Source: Alteromonas confluentis
Lineage (GTDB): Bacteria; Pseudomonadota; Gammaproteobacteria; Enterobacterales; Alteromonadaceae
Length of the DNA stretch: 64,000 nucleotides
Assembly (NCBI RefSeq): GCF_001757105.1
Contig: NZ_MDHN01000041.1
Span: 1-64,000, forward strand
Direction: 5' to 3'
This document shows, one piece after another, positions 54,613 through 63,918 of the stretch (positions within the stretch are counted from its first letter, which is position 1; every line of letters begins with the position of its first letter). The notes beneath the pieces are model-generated. The model was given only the letters and a program-made list of their open reading frames with translations. It was not told where the DNA came from and did not search any database. The translations under genes and the position numbers were made by a program.

Positions 54613-55612
54613 TATTTCCGCTGTCGTCGGTATTCACAGCTGCGAGATAGTCGTTTTTAACTTCTACATTGAGGGCCGGATCAATCATGCAAAACAAGAA
54701 CATCCGCGGCGCCTGAGTTCCGTTCGCAAGCTTTAATCGAGTATCAAATTTACGGACTGATTCGAAAGCGCGGTTACGACAATTATGATAATGAGGCCAC
54801 CCGGCCTCCGTTAATCCGAACTGCGTCCAAAGCACGCGCCAATCTTGGCAGAAGCTTCTGACTATTTTTCGAAACTCTGCTGCATCCTCGGCAGAATTAT
54901 TTGGGCTGCGGTGTAATTCATCGAACAGTTCATACGCTAAGCCTTCCATTTCTCCCGGAGACATCACTAAAGGCGCATTATACTTCTCGGTATAAATTGG
55001 CGGTTGAGTTGACGTTTCAAAAGGAATATTAGTAAACGCAGCGCGTGGTGTTTTCTCTTCTTCGCCGGGGCAATTGCCCTTTTCAGATAACGCCCAAAAG
55101 CGACTAGATCCACAAATGTCGATAACCAGGTGAACGCGAAACACGTCTGACGCATTGCAGACTCTGTGGTACTTCCAAGAGTCAAAAATCCAAGCTTCGC
55201 CTGCTTTCATGTTTATTTCTTTATCGGCGCAGTAAAATGTCACCGACGGTTCTGTGACAATAGGGACATGAATGCGAACACGTCGAAACCAGTGGTAATT
55301 AATATCAGAGTGCAGCGGTACTTCAGCGCCCGGAGCTAGTCCCATTAATCTTGAGCGACCTATGACTTCACCAAAGCTACTAATCACCTGGCGTAGATAT
55401 GGCGACGATTGAAGATACGACGTTTCTTTCATCTCTCCTTTGAAGTCATTATTGTTTTTGCCACCCACTGATATAAGCGGAATAGAAAAGTTGCCATTGA
55501 AGCCTTCGTGGTGGGTTTTCCAGTCAGCTTGAGTAAATTTAGCCACTTCTTTTTTGAGTTGCTCTACATCAAACAATAAGGGCAATTGAATAAATTCGTT
55601 TGTAAGCTTCAT
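54602..55612 (-). CDS. Aspartyl/asparaginyl beta-hydroxylase domain protein
   Basis: A 336-residue Fe(II)/2-oxoglutarate-type dioxygenase. The iron-binding His are in VPLHSDINYHWFRRVRIHVPI and WKYHRVCNASDVFRVHLVID (cupin-like fold, Arg for 2-oxoglutarate). A C-terminal extension (about 185-336) has no recognised domain. It may hydroxylate Asp/Asn in a peptide or protein. It is the last gene of the minus-strand unit headed by the TonB receptor at 57600. Confidence 0.87.
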   Translation of the reverse strand: MKLTNEFIQLPLLFDVEQLKKEVAKFTQADWKTHHEGFNGNFSIPLISVGGKNNNDFKGEMKETSYLQSSPYLRQVISSFGEVIGRSRLMGLAPGAEVPLHSDINYHWFRRVRIHVPIVTEPSVTFYCADKEINMKAGEAWIFDSWKYHRVCNASDVFRVHLVIDICGSSRFWALSEKGNCPGEEEKTPRAAFTNIPFETSTQPPIYTEKYNAPLVMSPGEMEGLAYELFDELHRSPNNSAEDAAEFRKIVRSFCQDWRVLWTQFGLTEAGWPHYHNCRNRAFESVRKFDTRLKLANGTQAPRMFLFCMIDPALNVEVKNDYLAAVNTDDSGNITL

Positions 55613-55653
55613 TGTGTTTTCTTTTACTTTTGCAGCTTAAGCTGAAATGACCA

Positions 55654-56535
55654 TTAAGATATTTGTGTTACATGCAACGAAGGCTGCGCTTGTTCGGCTA
55701 ACACAAGATTAATTTTTTCAACCGTTGGTGAGAGCGTCGATTCAACTGCACTTAGCGCTTGCTGATGACGCAACCACTTATCTGCGCTTGGTGGCGTTAA
55801 AGTGAACTGTGAATAAGGCAGAGCTTCATCACTAGTAACGAACTGGTGAGGTGCGAGATTGTGAAAATCACAGATCCGTGCCAATACCTTTTGTGGTTCA
55901 GCAACCAAGTCTTCATAGCGAACCAATACCGTATCGCCAGTTTCCGAATAGTCCAGGTTGCTTAGAATAGATTGGTTAGCCACTTTCCATTGGTATGCAG
56001 CAACATTAGCAAGGGATTGTCCTTTTAAAGTACGCCAGCCCGGCGGAAGAAATAATGACCAATGGGCGTCCCAACCGGGTAAAAACGGGTAAGTGACAAA
56101 GCGACCAGACTGCCAGGCATCCATGATACTGGCGATATTTTTAACCGGATCCCTTACCAGGTGAACAAACCGCGCATCAGGAAATAGCTTCTTGAGAAAC
56201 GGGATCCGCACTGCGTTTTTTGGCGTCTTTTCGAGTAGCCTTACGGATGCGTCTGAAGATGGACGCTCTTTGCTATAACTTACTATAGAAGATGCGAATG
56301 CGTTTCTTATCCGCTCAGTAATCTCTGGTGTCGCATGACTCTCTGTCAGTGCATTGCTGTCGAAGTTATTAAATGGCGGCGAAAGTGATGGATTACTTTC
56401 GATTAGACCATGACTTTCTGTGCCTAATGAATAAAGTTCAGGGTGACGACTCAACGTTTCAAAAAGCAGCGTACTCCCACTGCGCGGCGCCGACAAGATA
56501 ATAATAGGACGAGCGATTGATACACTAGCTGGCAT
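55654..56535 (-). CDS. PAPS-dependent sulfotransferase
   Basis: A 293-residue sulfotransferase. The phosphosulfate loop is IILSAPRSGSTLLFETL at residues 12-28, and the 3'-phosphate-binding segment is ARFVHLVRDPVKNIASIM. There is no TPR domain. It overlaps the methyltransferase by 11 bp, so translation is coupled. The acceptor is unknown. Confidence 0.88.
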   Translation of the reverse strand: MPASVSIARPIIILSAPRSGSTLLFETLSRHPELYSLGTESHGLIESNPSLSPPFNNFDSNALTESHATPEITERIRNAFASSIVSYSKERPSSDASVRLLEKTPKNAVRIPFLKKLFPDARFVHLVRDPVKNIASIMDAWQSGRFVTYPFLPGWDAHWSLFLPPGWRTLKGQSLANVAAYQWKVANQSILSNLDYSETGDTVLVRYEDLVAEPQKVLARICDFHNLAPHQFVTSDEALPYSQFTLTPPSADKWLRHQQALSAVESTLSPTVEKINLVLAEQAQPSLHVTQIS

Positions 56536-57430
56536 TAGCGTCTACCTTTATACCCAGTACATCTCCGTTGTCATCGACAAATGGATCGATTTTAATGTCG
56601 CTAAATCCACTATTAGTAAGTATGTCGACTAAGGCATTTTGCGCGTTTTCATCGAGAGCGGCTTGCGTTAAATCAGATAAGCGTTCAATTTGCCCAATGA
56701 GCTCATCTTCAAACATTTTAAGGATGATCTGTCTGTTGTTGTAGTCGCGTTGAGGGTCGAAAAGCACCTGGCAAAATTGCGGAAAGTTTGTTGCATCCAA
56801 GGCATTGCGGTTATCTTCTGACGCATGACTAAACGCGTTTTGAAAACGCGTTCTGTGTGCGTCAACATCGGTATTATCGCGCAAGGCCAACACATAACGA
56901 TTAAGTAATGCGAACAGTCCACACTCAGGTTCAGCAAGTCGCTCGGCCATTGCGAGAATACTGGCATTCGGCGCAACAATAGAAGATGTATCGCAGTGCA
57001 TGATGCACAAAAGCTTACCATCTTTCTTCAATACTCTGGCTAACTCTTCAATTGATTGAGAGAAATCGGAATATTCGAGACCGAATTGGGAAATCACCAT
57101 ATCGATAGTATCAGCTTCCAAAGGGAGTGCTTCTGCGCAGGTTTGTTGAAGGAAGCTAACGTTAGGTTTCAAGAACTTTTTTGGAATAGTCAGTGAGGCA
57201 GCGTCAACACCAATCAACTTCACTTGCTCAGCAACCGATGTACTCAGCAAAATGTCAAACATTGCACCATTACCACAACCGATATCGACTAGGGTTTGGC
57301 CTGAACGCAAATGCGTTGTGAAAGTATTTTCCCAGTGAGCAGCTAGAGCCCCCTGATATCCTGCGCCTTGACTATCACCAAAAGAAGTCAGATGTCCTTG
57401 TCGCCAGTAATCCGTCCAGAAATCACTCAT
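56525..57430 (-). CDS. Class I SAM-dependent methyltransferase
   Basis: A 301-residue methyltransferase. Motif I is LVDIGCGNGAMFDILL, and later motifs (DMVISQFGLEYSD, LARVLKKDGKLLCIMH) give the Rossmann methyltransferase fold. The substrate is unknown. It lies downstream of the receptor gene and its terminator, and is coupled to the sulfotransferase. Confidence 0.88.
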   Translation of the reverse strand: MSDFWTDYWRQGHLTSFGDSQGAGYQGALAAHWENTFTTHLRSGQTLVDIGCGNGAMFDILLSTSVAEQVKLIGVDAASLTIPKKFLKPNVSFLQQTCAEALPLEADTIDMVISQFGLEYSDFSQSIEELARVLKKDGKLLCIMHCDTSSIVAPNASILAMAERLAEPECGLFALLNRYVLALRDNTDVDAHRTRFQNAFSHASEDNRNALDATNFPQFCQVLFDPQRDYNNRQIILKMFEDELIGQIERLSDLTQAALDENAQNALVDILTNSGFSDIKIDPFVDDNGDVLGIKVDANAS

Positions 57431-57541
57431 TATTATTATAAACCCTCAGACACAAACGGATATGTATCTTTTAACTATTGAGGGGTCAGTTTATCGGGAA
57501 AAGGCAGGTATATAAAGAATGGAAAGAGGAATTACCGCACG

Positions 57542-57569
57542 AAAAAAGCCGCTTCGAAAAGCGGCTTTT
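57542..57569 (-). terminator. Intrinsic terminator between receptor and methyltransferase genes
   Basis: AAAAGCCGCTT and AAGCGGCTTTT form the stem (loop CGAA), followed by six U on the minus strand. It ends most receptor transcripts; downstream genes need readthrough or their own promoter in the 110 bp that follow. Confidence 0.88.
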
Positions 57570-57599
57570 AATATTTACACTAAATTTAGCAAACTAAAC

Positions 57600-60257
57600 T
57601 TAGAAGCTGATGCGGTATCCAGCTTGAACGTTACGACCGATGTGGCCCTGTTGATACAGAGTATCGTCTACCCACAGGCCTGCATCGTCATATACAACAC
57701 CTTTGTCGAACAGGTTACGAGCGCCCAGAGAGAAGGTACCGTAATCAGTGAAGTACTTAACGTTGATATTGTGAACAACGTAAGTTGGGTTGTGGTTTTC
57801 AGATACATAACGGAAGTTTTGCGGGTTACCGTCAGCAACATCCAGGTAATCATCTTCTGCAGTATCGCTGATCACGTCAGTTGTCCACGCAACAGTCAGG
57901 TCAGCAACTGAGTAGTTAACACCGAACTGGCTTCTGTACTCAGGTTGGCCGGCGAAACCTGCGTAATCCTGAGAAGGACCACCGAAGTATACGTCGCCCT
58001 CAGAGGTCAGCATATAAGTGGTGTTGTTAGTCAGACGGAAATCACCGAATTCGGTTTCCAGTCTGTACTCGATTTCAAAATCAAGACCAGTACGCTTCAT
58101 GATCGCACCGTTTTCTGAACGGGTAACAATATCTTCCAGAACAGAACCGTCTTCGCCACGTACCAGAGATACACCTGGATATGCAGCCATAAAGTCATCC
58201 AGGAAACCACCGTATTCAGCGTTGATTAGCGTCTGAGGAGTAATGCTACTGATTACGTTTTCAACGTCAAGATTGAAGTAATCAAGAGACACAGACAGGT
58301 TTTCAACACCAGAGTACACGAAACCTACGTTGATGTACGTTGATTCTTCTGGACCCAGGTTAGGGTTAGATTCAATCAGGTTATCAAACTGACGGCTACG
58401 GCAATCCGTTACAGGGATACCTGCGTCACGACATGCTACGTAGTCAGTTGCAGAGGTTGCACTGAATGAAGTTGCTGCAAGCAGTTCGCTCAGAGACGGT
58501 GCACGGAAACCTTTAGAGTATGAACCACGAATCAACAGATCTTCCATTGGACGGTATTCAACTTTAACACTTGGTGTACCTTTCGTACCGAAGTCGCTGT
58601 AATCATCATGACGGTATGCAGCAGAAACCAAAATCTCATCAGTAACTGGCGCAGAAATCTCATAGAAGAATGCAGTAGTATCACGCTGACCTTCAGCAGT
58701 GTTACCCGCAGAACCACCGATCAGACCCGCTTCAGATTGTGCATCATACTTAGAAGCAAAGTTTTGGTCGAAGTATTCACCACCAACATAGTGAATGATT
58801 TCACCGCCAGGCAGTTCACCCAGAGAGAACTGAACACCACCGAAGATGTGGTCCATTTCGTTCTGGTCTTCTTGATAAATGGTAGAACGCATGTTGTTCA
58901 CACCAGTTTCGGAACCCAGATCGATATCGTTCGCTTGGTTGTATGCAAGACCCGCATAGCTCAGGTAGTAACGACCAACTTGACGGTAGTCCAGTTTAGC
59001 TTTGTGGTAAGCAATTTCCCACTCAACGCTGTCGCCGAAGAAACCAGAGAAACCAGCCATGTAATCTTGCTGATAGTCAGTTACCAGACCGTCGCGGTTA
59101 CCGATCTGGTACCAACGCCAGTAACCTTGAACTGGTTCATCGTATGGGTTGTTTGTGCTGTTTGCAGGAACGCCGTTCCAAGGAGCAGCAGGAGGCGCAT
59201 AACGACCGAAAGAATCGTTACGAGACAGCATAGCACGACCGAAGAATTCGATGTTGTCAGTCAGCGAGTAGTTAACGCTAGACATGATAGAGTCACGGTT
59301 AGTTGATGCCATGTTCGCAGATACGTTAGCAAACGCGTAACCACACACTGAACCGTTACCGATACCAGAACCAACCAGTTGAGTACCTTGGTCCAGTACG
59401 CCTACGAAACCAGGAACGTTAGCAGCCAGGTTGTCACAATCTGGAGAAGCTTCCAGACCATTTGGACCATAAAGTGTCGCACCGTAATAGCTCACACCAA
59501 CGGTTTCGTCGTAGATAGAGATCAGGCCGTCACCGTTTAAGTCTTCCCAAGAAGCCGCAGTATACTCACGGTCAGAATCGAAGATCGCACCTTGTTCTTG
59601 GTGGTCATAAACGAAAGTGATGTTACCTTTGTCGTTAGATACACCTGTCGCAATAGAGAATTGACGAGTATCTGCACCTTCGTTAGAAGGACGACCAACC
59701 TGAACGTCGAAAGTTACACCTTCGTAGTTCTTTTTCAGGATTACGTTGATTACACCCGCGATAGCGTCAGAACCGTAGATCGCAGAAGCACCATCTTTCA
59801 GGATTTCGATACGCTCAACAGCAGCCATTGGAATGGAGCTCAGGTTAACTGATGAACCACCTAAAGAAGGTGAACCTGCCATACGACGACCGTCGATCAG
59901 TACCAGAGTACGGTCAGCACCGGCACCCAATAAGCTAACAGTAGCTTGTGACTGGGCAGATGAACCTGAAGAAGGGATAAAAGAACCGAAGCTGTTAGCT
60001 GTTACGTTTTGCAGCGCGTCAGCTACAGATACACGACCCTGCTCAACGAATTGCTCAGTTGAGATGATTTGAACAGGACTTGCAGTTTCCATATCAGTTC
60101 TCTTGATACGAGAACCAGTGATAGCAATTTTTTCAACGTTGTCGTCAGCTGCTTCTTCTTGTGCAAATACACTTGAAGAACCAAATGTAGCAGCAGAAAG
60201 CGCACCGAAAGCGCAAGCCAGTTTCACAGACTTGGCCAGCTTAGAATTATTAAACAT
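57600..60257 (-). CDS. TonB-dependent receptor, large type
   Basis: An 885-residue outer-membrane receptor. The signal peptide ends near SSSVFAQ, the TonB box is KIAITGSRIKR, and the plug domain follows with the VLIDGRRMAG and VERIEILKDGASAIYGSDAIAGVINVILKK landmarks. The barrel ends in GRNVQAGYRISF. The group of receptors with GSRIKRTDMETASPV often takes up peptides, nucleotides or glycans rather than siderophores. No ligand can be assigned. GGGAGA precedes the start. It heads a minus-strand run with methyltransferase, sulfotransferase and beta-hydroxylase genes. Confidence 0.94.
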   Translation of the reverse strand: MFNNSKLAKSVKLACAFGALSAATFGSSSVFAQEEAADDNVEKIAITGSRIKRTDMETASPVQIISTEQFVEQGRVSVADALQNVTANSFGSFIPSSGSSAQSQATVSLLGAGADRTLVLIDGRRMAGSPSLGGSSVNLSSIPMAAVERIEILKDGASAIYGSDAIAGVINVILKKNYEGVTFDVQVGRPSNEGADTRQFSIATGVSNDKGNITFVYDHQEQGAIFDSDREYTAASWEDLNGDGLISIYDETVGVSYYGATLYGPNGLEASPDCDNLAANVPGFVGVLDQGTQLVGSGIGNGSVCGYAFANVSANMASTNRDSIMSSVNYSLTDNIEFFGRAMLSRNDSFGRYAPPAAPWNGVPANSTNNPYDEPVQGYWRWYQIGNRDGLVTDYQQDYMAGFSGFFGDSVEWEIAYHKAKLDYRQVGRYYLSYAGLAYNQANDIDLGSETGVNNMRSTIYQEDQNEMDHIFGGVQFSLGELPGGEIIHYVGGEYFDQNFASKYDAQSEAGLIGGSAGNTAEGQRDTTAFFYEISAPVTDEILVSAAYRHDDYSDFGTKGTPSVKVEYRPMEDLLIRGSYSKGFRAPSLSELLAATSFSATSATDYVACRDAGIPVTDCRSRQFDNLIESNPNLGPEESTYINVGFVYSGVENLSVSLDYFNLDVENVISSITPQTLINAEYGGFLDDFMAAYPGVSLVRGEDGSVLEDIVTRSENGAIMKRTGLDFEIEYRLETEFGDFRLTNNTTYMLTSEGDVYFGGPSQDYAGFAGQPEYRSQFGVNYSVADLTVAWTTDVISDTAEDDYLDVADGNPQNFRYVSENHNPTYVVHNINVKYFTDYGTFSLGARNLFDKGVVYDDAGLWVDDTLYQQGHIGRNVQAGYRISF

Positions 60258-60932
60258 GTATTGTCTCCCTGGACCACTAAAATCGTTTAGTGTGTGTTAT
60301 TAAATCGTTTATCTACGACTTATTATTAAAAGGTATAACACCTCACCGACGATAATAACCACAGAGTCAACAGAGGGTCAACTTACTTTGCGGAGCGAAG
60401 TTGCAAAAGTTCAAATTTTTTTTAAATTTTTACGTTATTAGGAAAACGATCATCTTCTAGTATGATTTTAAACACACTTTTAAGATAATATTTATCATTT
60501 TTTTCTATTATTAGAATTTTTATCTCGATAAAAACCGAAATTGCGGATAAAAGAGCTTCTCGCCACTTCACATTGCAACATTACAAGAACAAATATATAA
60601 CAACGATTAACATTAATCGTTGGGCTGTAAATATAAATATACAAAGAGCGTTATTTAACCCGGGAGCATCACCAGATTAATTTTCACACAATCATTAAAA
60701 TTTAATCTTGTACCACTATCGCCATTTGAATAGGTTAAGACGACGAAACAACGAAAAACGCATATTCACTTTATTGCTGTGCTTTTAGCCATCTCTTCTC
60801 GACATTTGCGTTAAAACGACTATACAAGTAAAAGCAATAGTGCCGATTATCAGGTCGCGTTAATCCAAACACGATTTTGAGTAACCAACCTGTTAGGGCA
60901 TGGAAGGGCTATTCTAAGAAAAGGATACAAAC
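60258..60932. promoter_or_regulatory. Long AT-rich leader region of the receptor gene, with a palindromic operator candidate
   Basis: Nearly 680 bp without a credible gene. It contains a perfect palindrome CAACGATTAA-CA-TTAATCGTTG (60601-60622) about 345 bp from the receptor start, and several A/T runs (60413-60430, 60495-60520). It carries the divergent promoters of the receptor (minus) and comFB (plus). Long, AT-rich upstream regions are common for receptors in this order. Confidence 0.4.
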
Positions 60933-61214
60933 ATGAAATTAGATGATGACATCCATAACTATTATGAACATCTGGTGTTGCAGCGTTTGAGTGAATTGGA
61001 ATTGGACAAAACCAAATCAGCTGACTACCTGGCTGATGTATGTTGCCTGGCACTTAACCAGGTACCACCGCGTTACATCCGCTTTGAAGTCGACATGGCT
61101 TTTTATTTGCCACAGAGCGAGCGTCAGCAAATGGAAATGAATGTAGAAAGTGCCGTAGAAAAGGCGATGCGCTATTTAGATCAAGCTAAAACGAAACGGA
61201 CAACTGAAGAATAA
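60933..61214 (+). CDS. comFB: Late competence protein ComFB domain protein
   Basis: A 93-residue ComFB family protein. Conserved features are DDIHNYYEHLVLQRL and the Cys/Pro segment YLADVCCLALNQVPPRYIRFEVDMAF. ComFB proteins have been described as cyclic-dinucleotide receptors in some bacteria, which would make this another c-di-GMP-linked component; that function is not visible in the sequence itself. AAGG lies 8 nt before the ATG. Confidence 0.88.
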   Translation: MKLDDDIHNYYEHLVLQRLSELELDKTKSADYLADVCCLALNQVPPRYIRFEVDMAFYLPQSERQQMEMNVESAVEKAMRYLDQAKTKRTTEE

Positions 61215-61228
61215 ACTTTGGGGGATTG

Positions 61229-61338
61229 GGTGGCGGGCCCCAGCCACATCCCGGCACATGAGTCGTCTGCTGCGGCTGCTCCCTTCCGGGCCTGACCGAG
61301 TTCACAGAGTATCATTGCGAGAGGACCAAGGCCCACCA
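61229..61338 (-). ncRNA. ffs: 4.5S RNA of the signal recognition particle
   Basis: On the minus strand the sequence has the SRP core GGTCAGGCCCGGAAGGGAGC, the symmetrical GCCGCAGCAG loop and TGTGCCGGGATGT. Its ends GGTGGGCC and GGCCCGCCACC pair. Length is about 110 nt, with a near-continuous match in layout to E. coli ffs. Confidence 0.97.
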
Positions 61339-61423
61339 TTGAAACTTGCGGCTCCTGAAGATGCAAATTATGTTTGCCTGTCTTCAGGAGCGGCGCGCAT
61401 TATGACGACTTGAGACCAAAGTT

Positions 61424-62479
61424 TCAAGCTTTGTGATTAAATCGTTCTTCTGCAATAACATTTGCCACGATATTGGTGGCTTTTTCATCACTTTCCGCGC
61501 GCTGATAAATTTCTTTCAGCGTATCGCCAATCTGTTCAATATGGGTGCGTAATGCTTCACTCGAAGACGTCATACGTTGATGATAGATATCGATAACACC
61601 GCCTGCATTAATCACATAATCCGGCGCGTACAAAATACCGCGCTGGCGTAAGACTTCCCCCATTGTCTCTTTTGCCAGCTGATTGTTCGCCGCACCCGCA
61701 ATCACTTTGGCTTTGATTTCAGGCAGCGTTTCATCATTAATAGACGCGCCTAAGGCACATGGTGCAATTACATCCACGTCTAACGAGTACAGTTTCTCAG
61801 GAGCAACGGCCTGCGCGCCAAATTCCTGTACTGCACGCTCAACGCCTTCCGGGAAGATGTCAGTAACGAAAAGTTCAGCGCCATGCTCATGCAGATGTTT
61901 AGCCAAACGATAACCCACATGCCCAACGCCCTGAATGGCCACACGCACGCCCTTCAGATCAGTTTTTAGCGCGTATTCTACTGACGCCTTAAGGCCGGTA
62001 AACACGCCATAGGCAGTAGACGGCGCTGGATTACCATCAGGCGTTTCATTGTTGTAGTGATATTGTGCACTCACACCGGTGATGTACTTAGACTGGGTGG
62101 CCATGGTTTTCAAGTCACCTACTGCGATACCCGAATCTTCGGCAGTAAAATACTTGCCGCCCAGTGAATCCACGAATCGGCCCATGGCCAGCATCATGTC
62201 TTCAGACTTTTGTTTGCGAGGATCACCGATAATGACCGACTTCCCGCCACCTAACTTCAAGTTCGCCATCGCCGATTTGTAGGTCATGCCTTTCGACAGT
62301 CTCAACACGTCTGTTAGTGCTTCCTGGCTATCGATGTAAGGCCACATTCTACATCCACCCAGTGCTGGCCCAAGGTTGGTATTGTGCACAGCGATAATCG
62401 CTTTTAAGCCTGACGGCTTGTCATGATAAAAGGCAACGTGTTCGTGACTATCGAACTCTGGATGTTCAAAAACTGACAT
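61424..62479 (-). CDS. ldh: Leucine/phenylalanine/valine dehydrogenase
   Basis: A 351-residue Glu/Leu/Phe/Val dehydrogenase that oxidatively deaminates branched-chain or aromatic amino acids with NAD. The Gly-rich active segment is [18 protein letters not shown] (catalytic Lys), and the cofactor motif is [17 protein letters not shown]. Its short size distinguishes it from glutamate dehydrogenase. It is divergent from an Lrp gene, which probably responds to its substrate amino acid. The substrate (Leu most likely) is inferred. Confidence 0.92.
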   Translation of the reverse strand: MSVFEHPEFDSHEHVAFYHDKPSGLKAIIAVHNTNLGPALGGCRMWPYIDSQEALTDVLRLSKGMTYKSAMANLKLGGGKSVIIGDPRKQKSEDMMLAMGRFVDSLGGKYFTAEDSGIAVGDLKTMATQSKYITGVSAQYHYNNETPDGNPAPSTAYGVFTGLKASVEYALKTDLKGVRVAIQGVGHVGYRLAKHLHEHGAELFVTDIFPEGVERAVQEFGAQAVAPEKLYSLDVDVIAPCALGASINDETLPEIKAKVIAGAANNQLAKETMGEVLRQRGILYAPDYVINAGGVIDIYHQRMTSSSEALRTHIEQIGDTLKEIYQRAESDEKATNIVANVIAEERFNHKA

Positions 62480-62675
62480 GAAAATGGTTCTTCTCTAAGC
62501 GGGTTAAATTGCGGCTATATTAGCCGAACATGACGAGGACAGATTTTGCATTGTTGGTCACGGAAGTTTACAAGCGGAAATATGGTTATTCAGAAGAACT
62601 ATAGACTAGGATATATATCCTAGTATTATGTAAGTGTTATAATAATTATCATAGACCTAACGAGAAGCCTGATTC

Positions 62676-63143
62676 ATGAAATTAGATAAATTTGACCGCG
62701 AAATTCTTCGCGTGCTTCAACAGGACGCAACCGTATCGATGGCCGACCTGAGCCAGAAGGTCGGATTGTCACATACCCCTTGCTGGCGTCGCGTCAAACG
62801 CATGGAATCCGAGGGGATCATCCTGCGTAAAGTTACCCTTTTAAACAGCAAAAAACTCAATCTGGGTGTTTCCGTTTTTATCTTCGTCACCCTCAAAAAC
62901 CACGACGGCGACTCCCTCAATGATTTCGAAAATGCCGTGCAATCGATTGACGAAGTGGTTGAATGTCACACAACCAGTGGGGAGAAGGATTATCTTCTTA
63001 AAGTGGTCGTAGAGAGCATAGAAGAGTATGAATATCTTCTTAAGACAAAGCTAACTCATTTACCTCTGGTTGATCACCTCAGTTCTACGTTTGCACTGAA
63101 GCAAGTGAAGAACACCACAGAGTTACCGATTAAGAGCCAATAA
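62676..63143 (+). CDS. Lrp/AsnC-family transcriptional regulator
   Basis: A 155-residue Lrp-type regulator: the N-terminal helix-turn-helix (LDKFDREILRVLQQDATVSMADLSQKVGLSHTPCWRRVKRME) is followed by the RAM ligand-binding domain (TTSGEKDYLLKVVVESIEEY). It faces the amino-acid dehydrogenase gene across 196 bp, so it is probably that gene's local activator. GAGAAG precedes the start, and a terminator follows the stop. Confidence 0.94.
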   Translation: MKLDKFDREILRVLQQDATVSMADLSQKVGLSHTPCWRRVKRMESEGIILRKVTLLNSKKLNLGVSVFIFVTLKNHDGDSLNDFENAVQSIDEVVECHTTSGEKDYLLKVVVESIEEYEYLLKTKLTHLPLVDHLSSTFALKQVKNTTELPIKSQ

Positions 63144-63146
63144 CTG

Positions 63147-63173
63147 AAAAAGCCCGTAAAAACGGGCTTTTTT
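63147..63173 (+). terminator. Intrinsic terminator of the Lrp gene
   Basis: AAAAGCCCGT and ACGGGCTTTT pair around AAAA, followed by more T. Confidence 0.9.
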
Positions 63174-63213
63174 GTACCTTTAGTAATGATGAATGCCAAA
63201 TGGCATCGCCGAA

Positions 63214-63870
63214 TTATTCCGGACAATCCGGCTGATTTTCAGGCCGGGCCTTCTCGAAAGCTTCCAGCGCCTGACAATTAGCAACAATTTTTTCAATTAG
63301 CGGATAAGGCGTCATATCCAGGTTAAATCGTTTGGCGATATAAACCTGCGGTACCAGGCAAACATCAGCCATGGTTACATCGAAATCAAAACAGAACTTC
63401 CCAGCCTGAGTCTGCAGGCGACTTTCAATGGCTTCAAACCCCAGTTTCGACCACTTTCGTACCCAAGATGCCACTACTTCGTCGTCAGCATCGAAATCAT
63501 CACGAAGCGCATTCAACACACGCAGGTTGCCTAACGGTTGCATTTCCATTGCGATGTCGTGAGAAAGACCACGAACCCGGGCCCTTTCCAGCGCGTGTTG
63601 CGGCAATAACCGCGGCGTTTCGGGGTAGCGCTCATCAAGATATTCAATGATGCTCAGAGACTGATTCAGTACAAAATCTTCGTCGTCATCCACCAGCGCT
63701 GGCACTAATTGAGCCGGATTCAAGCGGGTGAAAAGTTCGTGGGTTTGTTCACCGCCCTCTTTCACCAGATGAACCGGCACATATTCGTAATCCAGTCCTT
63801 TCAGATTCAGCGCAATGCGCACCCGGTAAGTTGCAGAAGAACGCCAGTAACCGTAAAGTTTCAGACTCAT
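63214..63870 (-). CDS. maiA: Maleylacetoacetate isomerase (zeta-class GST)
   Basis: Isomerises maleylacetoacetate to fumarylacetoacetate in homogentisate (tyrosine/phenylalanine) breakdown, using glutathione. The 218 residues carry the zeta-GST active-site motif SSATYRVRIALNLK (the usual SSxSxRVR/SCxxRVR region) and the block LNQSLSIIEYLDERYP. It lies 49 bp after the end of fahA and matches the usual fahA-maiA pair. Confidence 0.95.
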   Translation of the reverse strand: MSLKLYGYWRSSATYRVRIALNLKGLDYEYVPVHLVKEGGEQTHELFTRLNPAQLVPALVDDDEDFVLNQSLSIIEYLDERYPETPRLLPQHALERARVRGLSHDIAMEMQPLGNLRVLNALRDDFDADDEVVASWVRKWSKLGFEAIESRLQTQAGKFCFDFDVTMADVCLVPQVYIAKRFNLDMTPYPLIEKIVANCQALEAFEKARPENQPDCPE

Positions 63871-63918
63871 GTTTCACCCTTCTTTCATTCACCGCACTCT
63901 CGTTATGTTAGCGTTATT

